This document shows positions 11,767-22,204 of a stretch of DNA of 64,000 bases, one piece after another (the first letter of the stretch is position 1; every line of letters starts with the position of its first letter). The notes below the pieces were generated by a model. It searched no databases. It saw only the letters and a program-made list of their open reading frames with translations, and was not told the DNA's origin. The position numbers and the translations under genes were made by a program. Origin of the DNA: Rhizophagus irregularis (lineage: Eukaryota > Glomeromycota > Glomeromycetes > Glomerales > Glomeraceae); contig NC_089448.1 of assembly GCF_026210795.1 (NCBI RefSeq), positions 3,100,001-3,164,000 of the forward strand. The letters are read 5' to 3'.

Positions 11767-13700
11767 TTAGCAAAAAAGTAACCTTTATAATTATAATACT
11801 AAGTAAGTTAAAAAAGTTTTTTTTTATAATTAGGAATTTAATATGGTAATAATTAGGTAACAAAAAATATGTATTAAATTATATTTATAATATTAGAATG
11901 ATATAAATAATAAATTATTTTTAGAATAATGTTGCTATTTATATTAATGATTTGATGTTTGAGTGTAGAGTGAAATTCGGATTAATTAGGAATTGCGAAA
12001 AAATAATTATCAATAAAAGTTGATTAATTTTTTAGAAGTATTTTGAAAAAACTTTAATATTATGAAAATACTACAAATATTTTTATTAATTAATTATAAA
12101 TTTTATAATTATCTCTTATTATTTTATATTACGTCAATTTTAAACTTATAATCAATTTAGGAAAAATATTTGAACAATTAAATATTAGAAATCCGTTCAT
12201 TTCATTTATTATTATTCTTTTGATACTCATTTTTATTCGATAAATTATCAATTTAACTAAACCATTTGAATTAAAATTTTTATTCAGAATTTCGGATATG
12301 GATTTGGTTATAATAGTATATTATTAAATCAACAATTTCTTTAATTAATTGATTATAAAATATTGTAAAAATATCAATTTTTTTTTGATTTTTATGAATT
12401 TGAAAATCAAACTATTTATCCAGCGTTCAATTTAATTGAAAATCTTAATCATCTTTCTACATGTTATTATAAAAAAAAATTAAAAATAAATGTGGGGAAA
12501 GAAAAAGGATAAAGAAAGAATCGGTTCAAAAAAAGGAATCTGAAAAAAAATAAGTGCCGAAAAAAAATTCTGAAAAAAAAGGACAATAATTCGAAAAAAA
12601 AATATTTTTCAGTTTGGGAAAAAAAATTAAACCTAAACGGAAAAGAACGAGAAAAAACAAAATTTTTCGGTTTGAAAAAAAAACTAAACCGAAAGAAGAA
12701 AGGGAGAAAAATTTTTTTTTTCAAAACGAAAAATTTAAAATTAATAATCAAAAAAAAAATTCCGATTAAGGTAAAATTTTATTACTGAAATTACTGAAAT
12801 TGTATTAGTTGATTGGGTTACACAATTCAAATTATTATGCAGAGACTAATCCAAACGTCAGACAAATTTTTTTAGTTATATAGTTTTTTTTAGATATATA
12901 GATTTATCAAAAATTTATTATAGATTTAATTACAAAATATCTATATAATTAAAAACAATCTCACTAAAAAAAAATTCGCTAATATCAAAAAAAATTTTCA
13001 CAAATTTATTAGTCAGAAATAATATTGAAAAAAACAATCTCATAAACAAAAAAGTTCTCACTAAATCGAAAATTCTCACTAAAAAAAAATTTTCACACGA
13101 ATTTATTAGTCAGAAACAATATTATTATTGACAAAAAAATCTCACTAAATCATCGAAAAAGCCGTAGGACATAGTTCTATGTCTTGACTCAAACCAAAAA
13201 AAAAATAAACTATATTTTTTGGGTTAAAAAAAAATTTGATAAACAAAACAATAAGTTAAGTTAACCAAAAGAAACAATAATGATAAAAAGAGAAATAAAA
13301 AAATTAATAAAAAAAAAGACTAAAAAGGTAGTTTCAGTTTTTACGGTAAAAACTGAAAAATAAAAAAAAATAAAAAAAAATTATTATTGGTTCGTGGTAA
13401 CTAAGAGAGCGCAAATGAATGCAATTAATAAGAAAAATTATACTTTTTTTTGTTAGTATTAATCCATCAGAATAAAAAAAAAATCAAGTTAAAATTTTAA
13501 TTAACTGAAAATGTATTAGTTTAAAGATTGGTTATCATAGTCAGTTAATTAAATACGAAATAGATCGAACGCAAGAATATCACACTTTTAATGTTACACA
13601 ATTCAAGTTATTTATACAGGGTAATCTAAATATGACAAAATTTTTTTAATTAGATAGATTAGATAGATTAATTAGATAGATTACGGCATTACAACGTACT
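11767..13700 (-). mobile_element. Helitron-like 5' ends and interior, non-coding
   Basis: No gene seen. About 12070-12902 is the inverted counterpart of 45500-46620, which lies inside the bounded Helitron at 42566-47283. The putative 5' terminus on the minus strand is the TC of TCTATATATC (GA at 12901-12902), followed by a conserved subterminal stretch (GACGTTTGGATTAGTC, then TTGAATTGTGTAAC). A second similar 5' end lies at about 13560-13681. No 3' hairpin was found, so the extent is uncertain. The 12460-12780 stretch is A-rich with repeated CCGAAAAAA motifs. Confidence 0.45.
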
Positions 13701-16700
13701 ATACCTATTATTAGAAAAAAAAATTTTTTAAAAAAAAATCTGAAAGATCTTATTATATTTATAACGATCTATTGCTATTGGTATTATTAAAAAATAAATC
13801 AGAAAATTTTATTTATAAAATATCTGCCATATGTATTTTATTATACAATCTATTGTTATTATTAGATAAAAAATTTAGAAAAAATTTCTGAAATATTTTG
13901 TTATATCTATAAAGATCTATTGGCATTATTAGAAAATTTTATTTATACAATATCTGTCTTACGTACTATACCTATTATTAGAAAAAAAAATTAAAAAAAA
14001 AATTCCGAAAGATTTTATTATATCTATTGGCGTTATTAAAAAAAATGTTTCTATAAGTGTTTTATATAAAAAAATGTTTTGCAACATTTCTTATATTATT
14101 ATTGATAAAAAACATAGCGAACCATTTTTTTTAAGTGTTTTAATATAAAAAATGGTTTGCAATATTTCATAAAATTTTGCTAGAGTTATCCTATAATCTA
14201 ATAATTAGAAATTAATAATTAATATCATAAAAATTGAATCCTTATTGGCTGAGATATGTTAATTTGAAGTTCTAATGGCAGTGTTCAATAACTTTCATTT
14301 AAAAAATCTTTAAAAGCATGTTAAGCTCCCCCATGAAAATGACCTCTTGTTACTATGAAGATCATTTAGAGTATTAAATAGTGAATTATAGGTTGTGATT
14401 AAAGAACGATTAAGAATGAGGTACTAAATTCTTATAAAAGGAAGAAATATTTGATCTTGTCAAAAAAAAGGTTACGAATTTTGAAAATGATAAAAAAAAA
14501 TATAATTTACCTTTAGAATAGATAATTTCGATTCTTTTTGCCTTTTTCTTATGATGAAAAAGTGGCACATTAATTAATTTAATGGTTTTAGATTGAAGGA
14601 TTTTAATATGGGAGAACTATCGAATTTTGAAATTTTAGGATAAATATTTAACTGATATTTAATATTATTAAACCAAGCATATTATTGTATTTAGATATAT
14701 TATTAATAAAGTATTATATCTAAGGTGGCAACGTGATTTATCACGGGCTTAGATGTTACACGACTATTACGTTCTATCGTACTACATATGGCAAAAAATA
14801 GAGATCATCATTTTTTTTTACTTCGTTATTTTTTTCATACTCTGCTTAAAAATATCCGTTAGAAAGCCAAAGTTTCTGGGTTTCAAATAAACTTTAAAGA
14901 GTCATAATATAAATAAGGTTTACAATGAAAAATTACCATATGAAGTTAACAATAGTTGCGAATTCTCTAAGTAGTTTTAAAGTAATTTATATCAAAGAAT
15001 TGTCGAGCATTATTTATTCAAATACAATACCATTTTATTTTTTTTTATTATCTTTAATGTATTTTTTTCCTTTAAACCTAAATACAAAATATTTCATATT
15101 TTGTGAAGTGATAATTAGATTATTATAATTTTATAACTGAATGAAACTAGGCGTACCCCGTCACGTTGTTGTCCATCAAGCTAAGAAAGTAGTAATCACA
15201 ATTTCGTAATTCACCAATGACCAAACAAAAAAAAAAATTTTATAATTTTTCTAATGGAACGAAAAAAAAGATTTTTTTTCTGATTTTCTAATTTTCTAAT
15301 AAAGAAGCGAAAAAAAAAATTTTTTTTCTCTAATAAAGACGAAAAAAATGTTTTTTTTCTAATTGTCAAATAAAGAAATGAAAAATGTATTTTCTCTAAT
15401 TTTCTAATAAAGAAATGGAAAAAATGGTATTTTTTCAAATTTTTAATAAAGAAGCGAAAAAAAAGAAAAAAAATTTATAATTTTCTATGATAACAAAAAC
15501 GAAAAAAAAATTTTTTTCTTACAATTTTTCTAACAAAACAGTAAAAAAAAAATGATCGATCTAATAAAGAACGAAAAAAAACAATTTTTTCTAATTTTCT
15601 AATAGACGAAAAGTATTTTTTTTTCTAATTCTCTAATAAAGAAATGAAAAAAGTATTTTTTCTAAATTCTAATAAAGAAATGAAAAGACAGTATTGTTTT
15701 TCTAATTCCTGTTGATACAAAATTAATAAACTCAATTATATTCAACAACATTCATCATCTGAATTATCAATTTTAGTATATTTTCCTATTTTAGTTAAAA
15801 AAAAAATATTATAAAATTCATCGGATTTATGAAATACCTAAATTTGTCCGTCATGTCAAATTAAATAAATATTTGACAGTCTTTTAGTCACCAAATTTCC
15901 CAAATTTATTAGTGAACAGTCAAAAATGAGCCCTAAAAAATTTTTTGTACCCCCAAATCTTGCGTCTAACCAATTTTTCCGTTACCTAACCAATTTTTCC
16001 AGTGTTAAAGGTGCGTCATATTTGACATTTTTTAGGAAAAAAGCTTAATGTTTCTGTAAGTCAATTTTAATTCCCGCAGCAGGGTTTTTGCCAAATTTCA
16101 TAAATCCGCCGCAATGTGTTGGCGTGAAAAACTTTAGACACTATTTATTACATTCGTAATCGTAAATAATGAGTTTACTTACTATTTTTTTGAGTTTCAT
16201 TCGTTCCATTATTTAATTCTTCAAAATTATGTTTTCTTGAAGAATTTAAGGATACAGTTAAGCTTTGAGTAGCGGAATTTGTATTTTGTGTGGATGAACT
16301 AAAAAACGTATGAAATTATTATTATTTATTTATATTATTAGCAATTTACATACATTTGAATATTAATTAATTACCTTTGAATATTACTTGATAATTCCGG
16401 CCAACGGTAATGATCACAAACTTATAATATTATCGTAAATTAGACGCACGTTCAAAAATAAAAACAATAATGTTATTAAATGTCAAATGTTCATGAATGA
16501 AAAAAAAAGAACACGGATTTTATTGAAAAGTGGTATTATATCTTTGATGTTGTAGTAGTAATTAAAGGAGTTGTGGTGGGATTTTATATAACATTACTGA
16601 AGTCCATACGAATAGTAGTAGTTATGCGGATAGTTTAGTGAACCTATTTGGGTGAGCAGGATGGTAGATAGTTCTTTTGAACATAAAATCTTAAGTCCCT

Positions 16701-16880
16701 AATAATATTATAGTATAGTTCGATCGTGTTCTTTACTAAATGTTATATAATGTAGATCTTTTCCTTTTTTGTAAATTTTCTTATTTCTAAATAAAGTAAT
16801 TATATTTGACCGTTAAAAAAAAAAAAAAAAAAAAATTATTACATTTATAATTGGTGTCTATCATTTCCAATTACGCTGTC
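13701..16880. repeat. Low-complexity AT-rich DNA with a degenerate tandem repeat
   Basis: No gene seen. Between about 15210 and 15720 a unit of roughly 35-45 bp (TCTAATAAAGAAATGAAAAAA followed by T-runs) repeats about a dozen times with many indels. About 14530-14765 resembles 33960-34170, part of the probable solo LTR in the CACTA transposase gene (both contain CCTTTTTCTTATGA and a GTGGCAAC end region). Confidence 0.5.
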
Positions 16881-16886
16881 CAATTA

Positions 16887-17662
16887 TATGGAAAGCCGTC
16901 CTTGACAAAAGGTTGATGTCCAAACATCATGAAATATAATATTTAGACATCATGATGGTATGTCTAGACATCATGTTTGATATATGTAGGATGATGTTTG
17001 TACATCATTCAACATGATGTGAAAGACATCAACCGACATGATGTCTAGACATCATGCTGATCAAATTACCAAATATAGTATATTTATGAGTTACACAAAA
17101 TAAAATTTACTATATTTGGTAACATGATGTCTAAGACATCATGTCGGTTGATGCTTGAGCATCATGTTGAATGATGTACAAACATCATCCTACATATATG
17201 GAAAGCCGTCCTTGACAAAAGGTTGATATCCAGACATCATGTTGGATAATGTCTAGACATCATGTTTGATATATGTAAAATAATGTTTGTACATCATTCA
17301 ACATGATGCTCAAGCATCAACCGACATGATGTCTTAGACATCATGTTACCAAATATAGTAAATTTATTTTGTGTAACTTATAAAATATACTATCTTTGGT
17401 AATTTGATCAGCATGATGTCTAGACATCATGTCGGTTGATGTCTTTCACATCATGTTAAATAATGTACAAACATCATCTTACATATATCAAACATGATGT
17501 CTAGACATACCATCATGATGTCTAAATATTATATTTCATGATGTTTGGACATCAACCTTTTGTCAAGGACGGCTTTCCATATACATATATCAAACATGAT
17601 GTCTAGACATTATCCAACATGATGTCTGGATATCAACCTTTTGTCAAGGACGGCTTTCCATA
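16887..17662. mobile_element. Outer multi-hairpin MITE (385 bp) interrupted by a second copy
   Basis: The terminal inverted repeats begin TATGGAAAGCCGTCC and end GGACGGCTTTCCATA. A 6-bp target duplication CAATTA flanks the element at 16881-16886 and 17663-17668. Removing the inner element and its TACATA duplicate leaves exactly 385 bp. The interior is almost wholly made of short hairpins of the form GATGnnnnnnCATC, such as ATGATGTCTAGACATCAT. It encodes no protein, so it must be mobilised in trans. Six-base duplications are uncommon among DNA transposons (Dada and IS3EU types are known examples), so the superfamily is left open. Confidence 0.9.
17197..17581. mobile_element. Inner multi-hairpin MITE (385 bp), opposite orientation
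   Basis: This second copy of the same family inserted into the outer copy with a 6-bp target duplication TACATA (17191-17196 and 17582-17587). Excising it restores the host sequence CCTACATATATCAAAC seen at the equivalent place in the copies. The two ends of the family differ (GATGTCCAAACATC versus GATATCCAGACATC), and the inner copy has them reversed relative to the outer copy. The pair therefore forms a long near-perfect palindrome. Confidence 0.9.
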
Positions 17663-17668
17663 CAATTA

Positions 17669-20510
17669 AAGCAAATTTTTTTTTTTTTAAAGAAAGAGAA
17701 AAAAAAAAGGTATTCCAATAATTCCAAAATCTTTCAAAAAGCAGAAATAATGAATTTAATTCTTTTAATTAATTCATTTTATAATATTCTACTCGTTTAA
17801 GAAAGACGCTTGAATAAACATTTCTCGTCCTAGCAAGTAATCCTAAAAAAATTTGGTTCACAAAATTTTATTTTGCTTTAGCGTAAATATTAGAACAAAT
17901 TAAATTATATTGCCACTAATCCTTCTCAAGTAAGTACAATAAGTTGACGGAATCAATTTATAAATAATTTAATAAGGTTATGCATATTGTACAATTTAAT
18001 ATCCCATTCTATTTCTCTAGTATTCTCTTTCAACTATCGTTAATTTCAGTAAGAAAATAAATGTTGACAAACCGAACTTTTTATCACTTTAACGAAATGG
18101 AGAAAATATTTTTTTTTGAATCATTAGGGAAAAAAAAAATAAATATTAAATAACTGAAGGTATTTTCCAAAGGCCAAAAATTATCCTTATATGTTTGAAA
18201 TTGTAGAAACAACGTTGTCTTAATGCTTTATTGTACCTTGTATCCTGACTTGCTTGAAATATGATAAATAAATTGTCAATAATTCCACAGGATATAATAA
18301 AAATTTTAACTCGCAAACCTGAATTTTTTATTCTGCTGCAGCTTTCCCGCTCACAGTAATCGGAAGAATTACAATTTTTCCGAATGAAAATCTTTTTTTA
18401 GGAAGTTAGATTGTCTGTCATCCTAACATATAATATTTTATGAAGTACTGGTAGTCTGGTATCGTATAATCAGGAAGTATTTAATGAATAGTGGAGAACG
18501 AATTAAATTTATCAATTTGTAAATTACAATGTATCTTTTATATACTGCTTATATCAATGATTTTAATGATTATCGAATATACATTCCTTGTTGTTCATTT
18601 CCTTTTATATTAGAGAAACCCGTCTAATATATTGTTTTCCAAAGTAATACAAATTCAAAAACATTAATTACTTCATTTTGTCAATCTTATGTATCAAATT
18701 CAAAATATGAATATTATACCTATTTTTGTTTTCTTTGTTTATTAATTCATTGTTATTCTAATATATAAATTATAATTGTATATACCGCTACTTAATTTTA
18801 TATAATTTTATGTACCGCTACTTGATGATAAATCGTACTATGATGTAACATATACAGTAAGTGTATGTTTTATTTTCTTTATTTTTCTCGACAAAGATTA
18901 CTCATCGGGCAACAGCCTGAAAATTGTATCACCAAGATTATATGTATAATTATTGCTTTCGAAATTAATCATGACCTTGTTGCTGATCGGGCCGGGAAAA
19001 CTTGATTGTTGATTCGCGTAGCAATGTTCATGTTTGTGTTGCGGCGTTGCAAGACGAAATTTCACGGGACGAACAGATTTTCAGCAAGTATATTTTGCTA
19101 CGCGTAAACTTTGTTTCTTTTATTTTTATTATTTTTATTTGTAATTCTTTACAGTTTACAGTAAATTGTATTTCTTTATATTCTATAACTGTTATTTCAT
19201 TTTAAATAATAAATTATCATTTTTCAACCTTGTGTCAACATTGATATATTATGGGATGATGATTGATGAGACTTAAAATTTCTCAAGTAATATGATACAA
19301 GATTTTAAATTATAAAAAAATATCAGTCAGTAATAACAAATTTATATCACTATAGTACACATTTCCATGTGACTTGTTAAATTTTTTCTTGCATCAATTA
19401 AATTTTTTTGGTTCATACTTATTTCGTATGGCTATTTAATTCACATCAATCACATCAGTTAATTTTTTTTACTATTATTAGACAAATTGGGGAAAGAGGT
19501 TAAATAACACATGAAATCAACAATATATTATTCTTTTCTTATTATAACCGATTAAGGATTTAGAATCTTGCATGATATTGTAAATGGTACAGAATTAAAC
19601 TTAGTGATATCACTCACTGATATGTAGTGATGAGTAGTCAAAAATATAATCAACGCAAAAAATTTAATAAATGAAGTGATTTACCAATAAAAAAATTTCT
19701 CATACTGTTGCTGCAAAAATTTTTATTTTTTTATAATAAAAAATTTCTCTTGCAAAAAAAATTTTATTTTCTACAACCCTATGAAAAAAGCCTGTGTGAT
19801 TTTTGTTGAAAAAACATCCAATTAAATTCACTATGATTTCTGTATATTTGACCATACAATAATTGTGCTAAAAATTGCAATAAATCACACAATAGTTGTA
19901 TGGCAATCATACAATAATTATCCAATTTATGACCTGATTTTATACAATTATTGTCTAATTTTTGAGCCAAATTTTGGGCCGAATTTTAAGAATTATTAGG
20001 AATTATGGCAAATTTAGGAATTATTGTAAGCCAAATTTAGAAATTATTGTGGGCTGAATTTTAGGAATTATGATTACAGTAAGTCAAAATTTGGTCAGTA
20101 ACGATTAACGACAAGTAAAAATCCATAATTTCACTTTATAAATTTGCTAATTTAAATATAAAATATTCAAAATAAAACACTATATTTGATATGAATTATA
20201 AATGTAGAAAACTATAAAAAAATATAAAAATATATATATAATAATTCATAAATAATATACTATCGCTGTATTAGATATAAACTATAAATTAAAACTATAA
20301 ATGTATAAAGAAAATAAAATCAAATATCAAATAAATATGATTAGCGAATTAATAATATTAAAGAAAGTAAAGTAAATTATTGGTATAAGTAAATTATTAA
20401 TATTAAAAATAAAAAAGTATGAAGTTAGTAAAGAAAGCAAAATTAGAATTAGTAAGTAGTATGGAAAGTAAATTGTACGCATTTAGTAGTATGGAAAGTA
20501 AATTGTTAAC
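17669..20510. other. AT-rich spacer holding duplicated block D1
   Basis: No convincing gene. About 19005-19560 is directly homologous to 56575-57190 (shared TTATTTTTATTATTTTTATT and GATGATGATTGATGAG motifs). It is the third element of the duplicated K-A-D series. Inside D1, 19015-19104 is a GC-richer insert bounded by the inverted pair CGCGTAGCAA and TTGCTACGCG, which D2 lacks. Its forward frame reads through without stops for about 35 residues but is not recognised. Confidence 0.5.
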
Positions 20511-21430
20511 ATTTAGTATAGGGTTGGATCGGTCCGGTCCAGTCTGGTCCGGTCCCAAAAAGACCGGTCTTTCAACCTGGACCGGACCGAACCGGGAACA
20601 GACCGATTTAAATTTAAAAATGATTTTAAGACCTCTAAATTATGCTAAAATATTAAAGAACGTTGCAAAACATTTTTTAACATGTAATTTAACAAATAAA
20701 AAAACATTTTGCAACATTTTTTAATTATTTTAATAGAAAACGTTGTGAAAACGTTTTTTATTAATAAGTTCATAAAAAAAAAATATTTTTGCAACATTTT
20801 TTATTAAGCAATTTAATAAAAAAACGTTTTCGCACATTTTTTTAATTATTTTATTAATAAAAAATGTTGCAAAAACGTTTTTTATTAATAATTTCACAAA
20901 AAAAAAGTTTCGCACATTTTTTTAATAAAAAACGTTGCGAAAACGTTAAAAATTGAACCGATAATCGGTTTTGGCAAAAACCGTGTCTTAGAAGTAGATG
21001 AGCACAAAAATTTGGCTCATTTTTATTGGATATTAATAATATGAGAATCAGTCCCCAGTCTGGACCGGTCCTCAGATCTCGGACCAAAGACTGTGAAGAC
21101 CGGTCCCAAGACTGACGTAGGACCGGTCTTTGCTAGGACCGATCCAACTCTAATTTAGTAGTATGTATGGAAAGTAAATTGTTAGCATTTGTTAACGTTA
21201 GTAATAATAAAAAAAAAGAAAGTAAAATAAATTATTGTAAGTAAATTATTAATATTAAAAATAAAAAAGTATGAAGTTAATAAAGAAAGCAAATTAGTAA
21301 GTAGTATGGAAAGTAATTGTTAGCATTTGTTTAGCGTTAGTAATAATAAAAAAAAGTATAAAGTTAGTGAAAAAAGCAAGTTAGTAATATTGAAATGTAA
21401 AAAAGTTAAAAAATAAATAAACGAAAAGAA
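20340..21430. repeat. Host tandem repeat split by the hAT MITE
   Basis: On both sides of the MITE a unit of roughly 100 bp recurs (AAAAAGTATGAAGTTAGTAAAGAAAGC followed by GTAGTATGGAAAGTAAATTGTTAGC), at about 20400-20510, 21160-21300 and 21260-21400. No coding potential is evident. The MITE landed inside this array. Confidence 0.5.
20519..21152. mobile_element. hAT-type MITE (634 bp)
   Basis: The ends are TAGGGTTGGATCGGTCC on the left and the complement of TAGAGTTGGATCGGTCC on the right, one mismatch apart. They are flanked by the perfect 8-bp duplication ATTTAGTA (20511-20518, 21153-21160). The size of the duplication and the TAGRG start are typical of hAT elements. The interior has no transposase. 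It holds GGTCCGGTCC-like subterminal motifs and several CGTTGCGAAAACGTTTTT hairpin arms that also occur at 50770-51030. Confidence 0.9.
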
Positions 21431-21593
21431 AAGTTTGAAGAAAAAAAGTTTGAAATAAAATATTAGTATTTGTAACTAATTAATTTTAAATTAAATAACT
21501 TACTTTATTATTTTCATTATAATCTAAAATAAAAATAAAAATTAATTGATTATTATAAAAAATTTTTTGTAATATAAAATGAAAAAATAAGTA

Positions 21594-22044
21594 TTAATTA
21601 TTACCTTTTCGTAGTTGATTGGAAATCTGCCCAGATTTTTTTCTTTCATTTTTTTTCTTCCTGCTCTTTCCGCTGACATTTGTATTGGTATTGGCAACGT
21701 CTGTATTATTATCATTATTATCAGACTTCAAGAAAAGTTTAAAAGAGATATAACTGAAGTTAAAAATATGTTGCTTTAACAAAATACTTATACTATATAT
21801 ATTATACCTTATCTGATAAATCATCTGCAGTTCTACTACTACTAATGACCACTTTGTTTTTAATTTTATTTCTAGTGATCACTGATTTATTTTTTTTTAA
21901 AATAACTTCCATTTCCTTCTTCTTTAGTCTTTTTTGATAAGCACCATTTATAAAATTCAAAATTTTTTTTTTTTTTTGCAAGGTAATGCAATTCATGAGT
22001 TTATTAGTTACATAATAGTGGTACAGAATTTCTGATATATACAT
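21594..22044 (-). CDS. Hypothetical small basic protein, two exons
   Basis: Exon 22044-21808 joins exon 21725-21594 in frame across an 82-nt intron (21726-21807, GTATAA...TTGAAG), giving about 122 aa. The product is Lys-rich with several nuclear-localisation-like clusters (KRLKKKE, KSRRKKKNERKK is the approximate pattern) and an Asn/Asp-rich linker. It has no recognisable domain. It lies just beyond the 3' end of the dead LINE. The frame ends near another donor-like GTAATA, so a further exon is possible. Low-complexity composition makes chance coding hard to exclude. Confidence 0.3.
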
Positions 22045-22204
22045 AACTAATCTATTAAAATTCTGAACTGGTTCCTATCCTATAGATTGCTCCCGTATCC
22101 TACCATCACCAATATGAAATTCACCTATATTCTCTTATAGTAGCTATTAGATTATATAGGATTATTATTATCATATGGCTTCAGTATGTGCTTTCACTAC
22201 CCTT

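Noticed and set aside
12070-12902. Part of the K-A segmental duplication
   Set aside because: First taken as a third duplicated block because it matches 45500-46620 inverted. The latter lies inside a bounded Helitron, so shared Helitron sequence is the simpler explanation.
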